Below, in pieces: positions 47,631 to 58,211 of a stretch of DNA of 64,000 nt (position 1 is its first letter; each line of letters begins with the position of its first letter). The notes under the pieces were generated by a model. The model was not told the DNA's origin, ran no database searches, and saw only the letters and a program-made list of their open reading frames with translations. This DNA is from Neurospora tetraspora (lineage: Eukaryota; Ascomycota; Sordariomycetes; Sordariales; Sordariaceae): NCBI RefSeq assembly GCF_033439725.1, contig NW_026944384.1, positions 4,464,001-4,528,000 on the forward strand, given 5' to 3'. The position numbers and the translations under genes are program-made.

Positions 47631-49506
47631 ACATATGGATGTTGAGGTTAGAAAGGGATTGTAGGCATAGTCATCTTTTTACGTGAGGGGGACAGCATGT
47701 ATGTGCTTATGCAAGCCATGTTATTTCGGCTGCAGCCTTTTGACAGATATGTTGATGCAAGACGTCATGTTTGACTCCTCATAAAACAAGTTCGCCGATG
47801 TGCCCGCTCCGCTGGTGAGATTCCGAGAGGTTTTCGAAGCCGGAGCCGGATGGAATTCTGCAATGACAATTGATGGAGGAAAGGAGACGAAGTGTCATAC
47901 ATGTGGACTACTTGAGTCTTGTGACGTCGTCGTCATGCTGCGATGACTGTGAGCTTGTCGTGGTTGTGAGCATCACCCCCTTTTCAGAACCCTAACCCTT
48001 CATTCCCAGCAAAGAGAGTCACGAGGGTCAAAGGTGGGCGGGAAGCCCCTTTTCAGGCTGCATGGTTCCAGACCACACCACGTTGAGCTGAATGGACGAT
48101 CACAGGGCGAACTATATTCCTTTCGAAACAGGAAGTGATCTTATGTCTTTGTCGTCCACTCGTATCAGGCAGGCGCACACACTGCCTAGAACTGCTAGAG
48201 TGCCTCAATGCCTAGCTAAAACATTTGGCTGTGGGTTTTCACCGCTGTTGGAATCCCGCCAATATGGTGTTCTTCTGCTGGGTTTAATTGAACCAGATGA
48301 ATGGAGTTGCAAGTTGGGATTTGCATTTTGCGCAATTCGCGTGCTCCCTGATCCTCGCTCGGAATGTGCAACTTCCAGAACGTACGATGATACATAGCTC
48401 GCTCGCGTGATAGGGAGATCTCCTTGCCTGCTGGAAATGAAAATCCGGTCCCGTTGAAGGATGGTTTAGTGTAGGGACAAGCGAAACGGGCTCATGCTTC
48501 CCCGTCATCCGTCATCAGGCTCCGTTTGTTGATGGGTATCTTTACCCAACAGAAACTATCCAGAGAAAGGGCTGGACTCTAAGTGTTTGGAGCCTATGTT
48601 CAAAAAAGGGTGTGAATTTGCAAAAGCCAAGCAAACCCATGGAAATGTCAGATTGTCACAACACGGACAGTGCGCTCGTAAAAAGGGTCGTTTTAAGAGA
48701 AAAGATTGGCGTTGATTGGCAGTCCCATGGACTCCATGGCGGTGAGGTGTGGGGTCCAATGAGGGTGAATGAGGCCAACCTGCACCCAAAATGCGCCAAA
48801 GTGCGCCAAAGTGGCACCATGTTCGGCTCGCGCCCGGCTCCGTAGAATGTGCGGAAGCTGGACCCTGGTTTGCCTGGGGACGGGACGTTTTGAAGTTGTC
48901 AGCAACGAAAAACTGTGGTTGCAGCTGCGACACGACGGAAAGCACAATCAGACGAGAATGACAAGCCACGGACCAACGCTCAGCCACTTTCTTTGAAATA
49001 GGAAATGTCTAATTGGTTGGAAAGCTTGCGGTTGCAGGCTTGCAGCAGGCTCCCAAGCGGCTCCAGGCGGCCAGAATTGAAAATTGGAGCGACTTGTTAA
49101 GGAGCGGTCGGAAACGCCTACGGTAAGGTATACTGGTACGTACCAAGTACACACAATCCCTATGGGCTCTCTGCAGGGTCAACTTTGTGTCAAGCGGAAC
49201 GAGGAGAAATGCAGATGTGAGGTGCTCCTTTTCAAGGCTGGCGTTTAAAGAGCTGCTTTTCCCCAGCTTCATTTTCTTTTCCTCCTGGTCTTGTCTGTTC
49301 TGATCTTCTATATTTGTACTATCCAGTCATCCTCTTTTACATGTTTTGACCTTGACGTTGTCTCATCATCAACACAACAACGCTTCCGGTTTGATACTCC
49401 AACCAACCGCCGAGACTCCACTCACCACTTACACCCGACAACACGCCTCTGCCTCTCCGAGAGAATCACCTCGAGAACAACCTCAACTCATATAAAACGA
49501 TTCAAG
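47631..49506. other. Intergenic, upstream of the small ORF
   Basis: 1.9 kb. A telomere-like box lies at 47988-47999. A short direct repeat, GCGCCAAAGT twice, is near 48790-48815. The 200 bases before 49507 are CT-rich with TATATTT near 49308, typical of a promoter and leader. No other gene is supported. Confidence 0.5.
47988..47999 (+). promoter_or_regulatory. Telomere-like box AACCCTAACCCT
   Basis: Third occurrence of this word in the window. It lies 1.5 kb upstream of the small ORF at 49507 and 360 bp beyond the DUF3405 stop, so no promoter can be assigned to it. Confidence 0.3.
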
Positions 49507-49758
49507 ATGTCGCCCACACACACCATGTCCGCCCACCTCTGTAAGCAGATTTACAGTGCGTGGCGGCAAGACCACACAGGCAGCACCTCCCCTGAGCCCC
49601 ATGCCACCAGCCCGCTGCCATCGCCCACCAACTCGTCCGTCTACTCGGGCTACTTCCAGCGATCGCCGTCCCCTGAGCAACAGCACAAGCGGTCCATGGA
49701 CAGCGACCGCTCGTCCTCCTCCAACTGGCGATGGAACAACAAGGACAACTCTCGCTAA
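49507..49758 (+). CDS. Small uncharacterised serine/proline-rich protein
   Basis: One exon, 83 residues, starting MSPTHTMSAHLCKQIYSAW. After about 20 residues with some helix propensity the sequence becomes rich in S, P, T and H (SPEPHATSPLPSPTNSS, RSPSPEQQ), with several S-P sites, and ends NKDNSR. I do not recognise a family. Support for a real gene comes from the long CT-rich leader, a favourable start context (TTCAAGATGTC) and C-biased third positions, and a codon style unlike the flanking non-coding DNA. A second start at residue 7 is possible. Confidence 0.55.
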   Translation: MSPTHTMSAHLCKQIYSAWRQDHTGSTSPEPHATSPLPSPTNSSVYSGYFQRSPSPEQQHKRSMDSDRSSSSNWRWNNKDNSR

Positions 49759-50939
49759 GATAAATGGGATCTCAAATGTCCTGAAAGGACTTGTTTTCAT
49801 TTTTTTGGCGGACATCATTTACTGGCGCATACCTACGAAACGGGACTGGGTTGGGCTTTTAGCGGAACGGCGGGTAATGCATTTCAAGCGGTTTTATACA
49901 GCGGACAGCGAGCGGATAGTGAAACTATCAATAGCGCAGTCAGTCCTACGGGCATATCATTTACGACGAACGGCAACAATAACGACACCAGCGACTACAA
50001 ATCCCAACCAGAAGACCACCAGCAAGCGGAAGGCAACATCACGACGGACTATTCTATGGGCTCTCACTGAATTTAGCCTTCAGTAAAGACAAATCTTGCC
50101 TACATATCAGTCTGCCTATACTTCAGGCAGGCAGGCATGTCCATGGCCATGTCCCTTGGGTGTTAAGTGTCACCCACCTCCAAGCACCTCCAGCTCCGGT
50201 AGCTTTGTCAGCCCTACGAGCTTCGAGTTTTGTCAACAGCACAAGGCTTCCCAAAGCAACAACGTTCGGCTCAGACAAGCGCCGGGCCGATACTCCCGTC
50301 CTAAGTCGATCGTTCGGTTTCGCGGCGGCAGTGGATGCATCACTTACACATCGTCCCATTTCACCATCTCATCACGCCATGTCGCTACTGTATATCGCCA
50401 ATCCGGAGTGAGACGGAGCGGAGGGTTAGGGGAATGGTGGGAGCGTATGATGGTGGTATCACGCCATCGCACGCCACTGCACCATTTCCAATCCCAAAGC
50501 AGAAAAGGGTGGCATTGGAAGATGGGATGTTATGTTGGTGTCACTGGGTGGTCCTGGGATTGTTCTGCTGTTATGTCTTGCCTCGTTTTTATACTTGATT
50601 GATGCAGGAGTTGTGGGAGTTTATCATGTCAGTCAGTTTGTCATTTAGTGCTTGACGAGTTGTCTCTGTCCACTCTAGAGCAGATGTCGGGATCATCGAC
50701 GGAGGATTATAATAGGATTGAGACGGAATTTGATACCCTCTTGAAAGGAAACTTCTGAGCAGATATTGCATGTCTTTTGAATAAGTATGTGTGTAGTGAC
50801 ATGCTTGATGATACTCTTCAGCGTTTAGAGTGGTTGTTGATCAAGGGTATGATAGTCATCTCTGTGGAAGCACGTCATTTGTCTAGCAATCACCTTGCCC
50901 AAGACCGTATCACGACTTAAAGGCACAACAGTTTAACTG
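49759..50939. other. Intergenic, downstream of the small ORF
   Basis: About 1.2 kb before the first of two transposon remnants. Frames of 60-176 codons occur on both strands without a domain. Nothing else was seen. Confidence 0.5.
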
Positions 50940-50941
50940 TA

Positions 50942-51582
50942 CTTGGGGGTTATAGTGCGGTTTAGTGGTGGGACCTTTCCTCAACCCCCTCTCATAAAAG
51001 AGGGGGAAATTTTTATCTGGGATAAACTTTTAATCTGGGACAATCTAAAATGTTAGGATGCACCATCGAAAATTGTTAGTGGGAAAGATGCAACAATAAT
51101 AACTACATCCACCAATTTTCTAAAATTCTAGTAAAAATTGGAAAGTAAGAAAAGGATATAAGAAAGGCTCCTTCAAAGTTGTAAAAAATTATCTTCTAAA
51201 TTGGGCGAACGGTGGCTTCTGGACTTTGCATTGACACCAAATATCGTCATTTTTGGTGTCGCGAAACCGCTAAGCTAAACCACGCTTCAATAATCAAAAG
51301 GTATGCACATCGAAGATATTTCAATAACGGCCTAACCAAATTTGATGCAAATTTAGCAACACCTCCATTAGAGCCTTCTTATTCTCCCCAAATTTTGACA
51401 GATTTTTTAAAAAAATAGTAGTGTAGTTGGATAGTTGTTACATCTTCCCACTAACATTTTTCTGTGGTATACGCTAGTATTTTAGATGTCCTAAATTAAA
51501 AGTTTGTCCCAGATAAAAATTTCCTCCTCTTTTATGAGAGGGATTGACAAAAGGTTCCCAAGCCGCCTAGCCAACCCCCAAG
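50942..51582. mobile_element. 641-bp foldback-type element with TA flanks
   Basis: The two ends are inverted repeats extending about 180 bp each, starting CTTGGGGGTT and containing CTCTCATAAAAGAGG (itself a hairpin) and AAATTTTTATCTGGGA. TA lies outside both ends at 50940-50941 and 51583-51584. Arms make up more than half of the element. A 68-codon frame at 51212-51418 is not recognisable as a transposase. The AT-rich middle and C/T-type differences between the arms fit RIP. Confidence 0.85.
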
Positions 51583-51612
51583 TAGATGTTCCTGAATTGC
51601 TCAACTCATTTA

Positions 51613-52234
51613 CCTATGGAGATAGGGTAGCTTTCTGACCCATCCCCACTCTCCTACAGAGAGTGGGTCACAAAATCGCCGGACAGCTCAAAACCGCTGG
51701 ACAGAACAGTTTTGTATGGCAATTGCTAGTAAAAGTGTTAGTGCAATATTTTAAGGAGATGTAATACCACGACCTTTGGAGCTGCAAAGCCAAGAATAAA
51801 GGGCAATATTCTCAAGAGGTAAAAGAAGATAATTGGAGATTTTGAGAATATTTGGATAAGGTTTGGTTAAGATGCAACGAAATTCCTTACATTTTTCCGA
51901 ATTTGTCATGTAAGTCAGATTTCGATAGAGCTGCATCTCTCAGTGCATTTTTGCCCATTTTCGTCGATAGAGCTATAAGAACTCTATATTTATTTTTTAT
52001 TAAAATTTCCTAGAGAGATTTCTTATTCTAATAGAAATCTATATTTGAAATTTCGTCTTATCTACCCTTATTTTCGTTGTGTTATAGGCGTTTTTGTCCT
52101 TGCACTAACACTTTTACTAGCAATTGCCATACAAAACTGTTCTGTCCGGCGGTTTTGAGCTGTCCGGCGATTTTGTGACCCACTCTCTGTAGGAGAGTGG
52201 GGATGGGTGAAAAAGGCCACCCTATCTCCACGGG
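51613..52234. mobile_element. 622-bp inverted-repeat element with TA flanks
   Basis: Inverted arms of about 130 bp start CC(C/T)(G/A)TGGAGATAGGGT and include CATCCCCACTCTCCTACAGA, TCGCCGGACAGCTCAAAACC and GCAATTGCTAGTAAAAGTGT. Arms differ at only a few sites, so the insertion is fairly young. TA flanks stand at 51611-51612 and 52235-52236. The roughly 340-bp middle is AT-rich without a frame. It is a different family from the element ending at 51582, only 30 bp away. Confidence 0.88.
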
Positions 52235-52534
52235 TACAGACAGAAGAGTAACACCCATACTACACCACCTAAACGCCAAATGAATGAACAGGACGAAAAC
52301 ACACCCATAACTCCCTTCTCTTTCTTGTCATGATGCACATAAACGATGTACTCGGCGTTGAAGCCCCAGTTGACTCCTTCGCGACTGGCCCTCTCGTCAT
52401 TTCCCATCTAAAACCGATCACCGAATCCCGCCACCAGCGCTAGAACCACATATGGTCGGATATTCCTTGCGATCTTCTCTATCCCATCGGCCCTGTCAGC
52501 CCAAAAGAGCCGTACTCATCCAAGAAGTCCCGAA

Positions 52535-54832
52535 TCAAATCAGCTCTCCCTCACCTTCCTCCTCATCCATCCCCTCCTCATCCTCACTCCACTGCATCTC
52601 CGCAGCCGCCTTCTCCGCCAACCGCTGCACTTCAGCCAGCCCACTCAGCTCAGCCACGTAGTCCCGGCTAGCCAGCGCCGTCTTGACAAACTCCCATCCG
52701 CCCTCTTTGTACGCGTCGAGGATGGGCTTGCTGCAGGCGCTGCACTGCGGGTACGACTTGCCGCGGATGACCATGTTCTGGAAGTTGGACAAGAAACCGC
52801 GGACCTGGTGCGGGACGAGACCGAGGGGGTGGTCGGGGGGATCGCGCTCGTACGAGACGGCAGAGCCGGTGCCGGTCGAGACAGGCGCGGGCGCGTGCTG
52901 CTTGAGCGGATGCTGGAGGATGCTGGTGAGAAGCTCGACGAGGAGGGCCGAAGCGATCGCTGCCACGCCGGGACGGGTGACGGTACATTGTTGATCGAGC
53001 GTTTGGTCTTTCATTGACTGGATTGTAGACTTGGTTAGCTTCTTTTCCTAGTGCGTCGTGGACGAGTCAGTTAGTTCTTACATCGGCAGCAACTACTACG
53101 TCGTTGCAGAAGTAGCATCCGAGAGTCTCTTCACTGCCGTCGGTCGGTGCCGCACCATGTCGCATGACAACGTATGTGTCGAATCCGAGCGCGGCATTCA
53201 TAACGATCTTGTTCGCAGCTTTGCCCATCAGCGTGGGCAACCATCGGGACTCGCGCGTATCCATGAGGAGGAAGATCGCATCGTGTGAATCGATCAACTC
53301 CTTCAGCTTATCAAAGTCTGCCTTGGTCTTCGCCTCGTTGTGGATCGGGTGATCCAACATTGGGACGGAGAGTGCGTAGCCCTCTACATCAACTCCTGGA
53401 TAGATTTCTCTGAGTGCCTCGGCAGCTTGGATAGCCTTCGGCTTGCCCCCATTGAGACAATCTTCGAACTTGAAGAGAGGCTGCCGTACTGGATTTGAAA
53501 AGGATACGTTCCCATAATCAATAAAAGTGATCTTGCGGACTCCCCACCCAAGCAGGTTTCTCGAGACATAGCTGCCAAGTGTACCTGCGCCCAGCAGCAA
53601 GCACTTGGTATTCTTGATCGTGTCCAGGTCAAGATTCGGCGCAAGCCGCCACTTCATCAGCTTCAAGTTCAAGTCCACTGCCTGGTCTGCTAGTCGGGTG
53701 GGATCCATGTACTCTGCCAGATTCGCGACCCGTGGCCTAAGATCGCCATTCCCGTTCCTCTCCCAGCCGGTGACCTTGGGCATACTCTTCAACTCCACGT
53801 CGTCGACTTTATCCATGGCCAGTGGCAAGATGATGCTCCGTGCTTCGTGCCTCCTAGGCTGTGTGTCGCGATAGCAAAGAATCTGGACCTTGTTAAGGCG
53901 GTACCTCTGTCGGATGAGGATGAGAAGATTGCGGAGAGGCCACGAAGGGTATTCGGGATAGTTGGATGGGTCCACGAAAGCAACGTATCTGTCCTCTTCC
54001 GCCGCGTCGTTGAAGAAACCCGTCTCGAAGTCTCTGAGAGATCCAATGTCCCAACGGTAGCCAATATCGACCCCGGGATCATCAAGGGAAGATCTGGGGC
54101 CGGCGGCTTCGCCTCGCACTTTCTTTGCGAGGAAGAATCCATGCTCTCTCCTGTCAACCATGTATCGCCATGTCCCAATGCGCTCGACCAGTGCGGTGCT
54201 TTCGTCCGAGTTCAGCCGGCCGATCGGTCCTGTTCGCTTCCACTGCGGCTCCGAGTGTAGGGCTGGAAATGCGAACCAGTACGTAAACTTGTACTTCTTT
54301 AGGTCGGCGTATGACAGGATTCGGAAAGACGCAAGTAGTGATGGACATGAGTATATCGTGCCATCTTTAATCGCATCCCAGATCTATTACCCGCCCATTA
54401 GTAAACTTTCGTTAAAGCGCCAGAGCACTGGCATGACCCAAGTGAAGCTACTGAAGACGAACCTGCTCGCCCGCCTTCTTGATCATCGCACTCTTGTCCG
54501 TGTTCTTGAACTCCTCGATCGTGTTGACGTTCTTAATGTAGCCTTCGGCTCGAGTCATGCCCAAAGGCCCGCTTTCGTCCCTATCATCAGGCTTTGGTTC
54601 GTGAAGTATAAAAGCAAGCGTGCGTGGGAACTTACTGGTCGCTTGTCAGGGCGCTCCCCAAGATCTGCATTCTCGTGCTGGCCTCTGGATTCGCTTGCGA
54701 CCGAGGTTCATATAAGCCCAAGACGGGGCGGGCCGAAGAGTCGAGCTTGTCATGGTCGAGTTTGGATGAAAAGAGGGCCGAATAGAAGGGCAGCTCGATC
54801 TCCGAGGAGAATGTCGCAAACTTGAGATCCAT
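52535..54832 (-). CDS. atg7: Atg7, E1-like activating enzyme of autophagy
   Basis: Four exons: 54832-54636, 54580-54463, 54383-53082 and 53017-52535, 699 residues. Introns are 55, 79 and 64 nt. The second has a weaker donor, GTTCGT. The N-terminal domain ([21 protein letters not shown], cited as parts [14 protein letters not shown] and SALFSSK) binds Atg3 and Atg10. The E1 adenylation domain has the nucleotide loop [17 protein letters not shown] near residue 366. The catalytic cysteine lies in [11 protein letters not shown] at about residue 550, directly after the last intron. The acidic tail [17 protein letters not shown] follows the region that binds Atg8. The enzyme activates Atg8 and Atg12 with ATP and passes them to Atg3 and Atg10. 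The length matches fungal Atg7. The gene diverges from the dCMP deaminase gene. Confidence 0.97.
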
Positions 54833-55706
54833 GGCTGAGAGGGCGCACAGCCGGCCGTGATGCGCTTGGAGATTTCGAGTGATGGAAACTACTGATAATG
54901 ATGTTGATATGCGGTTTCTATCCCAAGAAGTAGCGGTCGAAGAAGGCCAAGGTTGGCAGCCTGACGCCCACTGCCTAAAGCTTGTTGATGCGACCTTTTT
55001 GGGACAACACTGACAGCAGCCTCGTCTCCGGAGGGGAGTCGCAGGATGGACGAAGAAGACGGGTTCACAAGAGCGTGGGCGGTGGTCAGCAGTTCTGCGT
55101 CATCTGCTGTCTTCCCGATGACCCGATCCCTTGTCACCGGACTAGATACGCCGCCAATATGCACTCTGGACCGCTTCTCCGATATAGGAACCAGGTAGGT
55201 GACGATGGTCTAGAGAACAGAACTTGACCGAAACTGCTGAAGCTGTGTAGATGGGTAAGGCTGATAGCGCTCGAGTGTCTTCTTTCATGAATGAGTGGTG
55301 AACGGGGAAGTGGAATGTCTGCTTTGTCAGTGGCCGACGCTGCCGTGACTCTTTCACGGTGGGAAGAACTAAGCTCACTCAGCAGCTGTACCCCGCAGTC
55401 TTCACCACAGGGCTCAGCCGACCAACACCCGACCCAAGAGCAGCCAAGACGGGAGCGGCAACCCACTCCCAGCATGCACAATGGGTGGGAATACCCCGCC
55501 GGCAGATCCTCGGTGCCCTGGTAGCGGCTGCACCCACTAAACGCGTTTCTGCAAGTCCCCCGACGCGTCTTGTTCCACCCCATCAGGAAATCGTTGAGTA
55601 CACAGTAAATGTGTTATAGAATGTGTCTCAGATTGATGTCGTGGTAGCAGTAATTATTTTATCCTCACCATAATTCTCCAACACCGAATCCCAAAGGAAA
55701 CTCGCC
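54833..55706. other. Divergent promoter region, atg7 and dCMP deaminase
   Basis: 874 bp between two start codons facing apart. It should hold both promoters. Frames up to 149 codons on the minus strand overlap plus-strand frames and lack domains. I assign no specific site. Confidence 0.55.
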
Positions 55707-57050
55707 ATGTTCATCGGCATCTGCGGCAGTATATCAGCCCCTCCTGCCCTTCCACCCTCCAGTTGAGTCACTTACACCATCAACAGGTATTTGCGCGGGC
55801 AAAAGCACCATCGCCCAATATCTCGTCGAGCACCATGGCTTCACACGTGTCTCACTAGAGCACACAACCAAGACCATCGATGATATCGTCAACGGCGAGA
55901 CCCCCTCAAGTGACCACGTCAACGGCCTAGTCCGCAAACTCTTGCCCGCCTACAACACCTCCCACTCCCAGTCTTCCACCTCCGCCCGTTCGAAAGGCCA
56001 TGTCTTCCCCTCCGCCGACGACCTCCTCGACTTCATCACCAAACACTGGCGCGAAAGATGGATAACAACCGACATTCCCACCGAGGGAATCCTCGACATG
56101 TACATCCGCCGGCCCTTCTTCCTGCTCATCAGCGTCGACGCCCCGCTCACCGTACGATGGCGCCGCTTCCGTGAGCGCGAGGAAAAGAGACAACAACGTC
56201 ACCGAAACAACAAGCAGTCTTACTCCTCCGCCGGCGGCGGCGCCGCTCTCGAAGCCGGAGACGAAGAACAAGAAGAAGAAGAGCCCCTAACCTTCGAATC
56301 CTTCGCCCACCTCAACGACACGCAACTCTTCCTCCCGCAAACCGGCCGGCTACCACTAATGTCGCGCGCCACTGTCCGGCTCCTCAACACGTCCCCCTCG
56401 CTCGCGCACCTCTACGCCACGCTGGGCAACCTCGACCTGCTCAACCCGGACCGCCTCCGGCCCTCGTGGGACTCATACTTCATGGCGCTCGCCTCGCTGG
56501 CCGCGCAGCGGTCCAACTGCATGAAGCGGCGGGTCGGCTGCGTCGTGGTCCGCGACAAGCGCGTCATCAGCACGGGGTACAACGGCACGCCTAGGGGTTT
56601 GATCAACTGCGGCGAGGGCGGGTGCGGGCGGTGCAACGAGGGCCAGGGATCCGGGCAGGGGCTGTCGACGTGTTTGTGCATGCACGCGGAGGAGAATGCG
56701 CTGCTGGAGGCCGGACGGGAGAGGGTGAGGGAGGGCGCGGTCTTGTATTGCGATACGTGCCCGTGCCTGACGTGCAGCATCAAGATTGCGCAGGTGGGGA
56801 TTAGTGAGGTGGTGTATAGCCAGGGGTACAGTATGGACGGGGAGACGGCGGCGGTGTTTAGACAAGCGGGAGTGAGGTTGAGGCAATTCGTTCCGGTAAG
56901 TGATGCTGTTGTGTTTCTTACATGCTTATCCTTATCCTACATGGCCTGCAAAGCTGGAGCTGGAGGTGATGATGTGCTAACAACAACATTTGTGTGTAAC
57001 AGCCAGCGAATGGTTTGATACATTTGGAGAAGACTGACTTTTGCCCTTAA
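55707..57050 (+). CDS. dcd1: dCMP deaminase (Dcd1 type) with N-terminal P-loop domain
   Basis: Three exons: 55707-55728, 55787-56895 and 57003-57050, 392 residues. Introns are 58 and 107 nt. The split codon A/GT gives MFIGICGSICAGKST, a nucleotide-kinase-like P-loop that fungal Dcd1 proteins share. A low-complexity insert (GGGAALEAGDEEQEEEE) sits near residues 160-185. The deaminase domain follows: HAEEN with zinc-binding H307 and catalytic E309, then PCLTC with zinc ligands C334 and C337. A further cysteine-rich patch, NCGEGGCGRCNEG, lies between. The enzyme converts dCMP to dUMP for thymidylate synthesis. The third exon supplies the conserved end of the domain. The cytidine deaminase fold is certain, and the dCMP specificity is inferred from overall family likeness. 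Confidence 0.93.
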
Positions 57051-58013
57051 AGTAAGTGAGTTGGAGCATCGATAGACATGAACATGGACCTGTAGGGAGG
57101 TGCCAGTAGCCAGATCACTAGAAATGATGCACAACTATACTATGACAGATGACAACCTCACAACAATACGAACCACAAGTTTAAGGCAACAGCATTCACT
57201 GATGTATCACGACTGGCAATGATGTTTAGACATCTGAGCAGTAACATCACAAACGCAACAAACAACCACGTTATGAGTAGACAAACTAGGTATCAATAAT
57301 ATTAAGGCATGACTGAAGTATAGAAGGAGCTTATAGTAGGCTGCAGCAGTGGTAAAAAGGCGTTCAGGGTCCCCCACAAACGTCCACCTTTCCCTCGCTC
57401 CGACCTTGGCGATGGCGATATCCCAATGTCCATTGAAGCTGCAGTCCACAAGTCCAAAGGGAAGTCGCCATTGAATCGCTCAAGGTTCGATTAGAAATGG
57501 CCCTCTTGCAGAGATTAACCATTTCCATGTTGGCCGTGTTATCCCATGCCCTTCCTTAACCGCAAAAGAAGAATCGAATACCGAGGGGGAAATAGTAATA
57601 AAAGGTTGTAGCCCAACAATGGCTGGGAAACGACCAATATCGGTATCGGTGGATGGTGGTGTGTGTGTGTCGGTGAAAACGAAATGACGAATCCGGGGGA
57701 CCCTTCTTCCCATTTTCCAACCGCGCCTTGAAATAGCACTCCCTTTCTTCCACTTTTGCAGCCAGAGTAAGCTCATGGGGAAGCCCGTAGTAAGTAGTAG
57801 GGATCACCTCCCCGTCCAAAACACCCAAACAATCCGACGAACCCTCCCAAATTCATTTCCACATACATACCACCCCTCTCCCAAAGGTCCAAATCATAAC
57901 GATTTCATTAACATCCCTCATCCTTTCTTCATCTCTTCATTGTGGCCGACATGTTCTTGCGTGAAGTGGGAGAGGGGTGGGTTCAGCAAACTTGTTGAGT
58001 TTGTGTAGGTAGC
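57051..58013. other. Convergent region, dCMP deaminase and small membrane protein genes
   Basis: 963 bp between converging stop codons, holding two 3' untranslated regions. A minus-strand frame at 57556-57828 begins with a plausible protein-like stretch (GEVIPTTYYGLPHELT) but then dissolves into H/T/Y-rich sequence. I do not call it. A short GT/CA patch lies near 57660. Confidence 0.5.
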
Positions 58014-58211
58014 TTAAAACTGGGTGCCCTTGCGCTCCCGGCGGGCAGCGCACTTCTTGTGGATGAAGAGAGCGACGAGGCCGACAAGGACGATGAAGAC
58101 GACGCAGAAGACGACAATGACACCAGCCTCCTTGCCAGCCCAGTTGCTGTGGCGCTTGGCGATGAGGTTGAGGGTGTCGCGGACGACAACGGAGCGCTGA
58201 ATGGCAGGCAT
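58014..58211 (-). CDS. Small single-pass membrane protein, 65 residues, function unknown
   Basis: One coding exon starting MPAIQRSVVVRDTLNLIAKR. Residues about 30-52 (GVIVVFCVVFIVLVGLVALFI) form one strong hydrophobic span, here described by its parts VIVVFCVVF and VLVGLVALF. The tail HKKCAARRERKGTQF is basic, which by the positive-inside rule would face the cytosol. The cysteine next to the membrane could be palmitoylated. An acceptor (TCGTCCAG) at 58222 with a GCTAAC branch point lies just before the start, so the leader is probably spliced, which supports a real gene. I recall similar short proteins in other Sordariomycetes but no described function. Confidence 0.75.
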   Translation of the reverse strand: MPAIQRSVVVRDTLNLIAKRHSNWAGKEAGVIVVFCVVFIVLVGLVALFIHKKCAARRERKGTQF

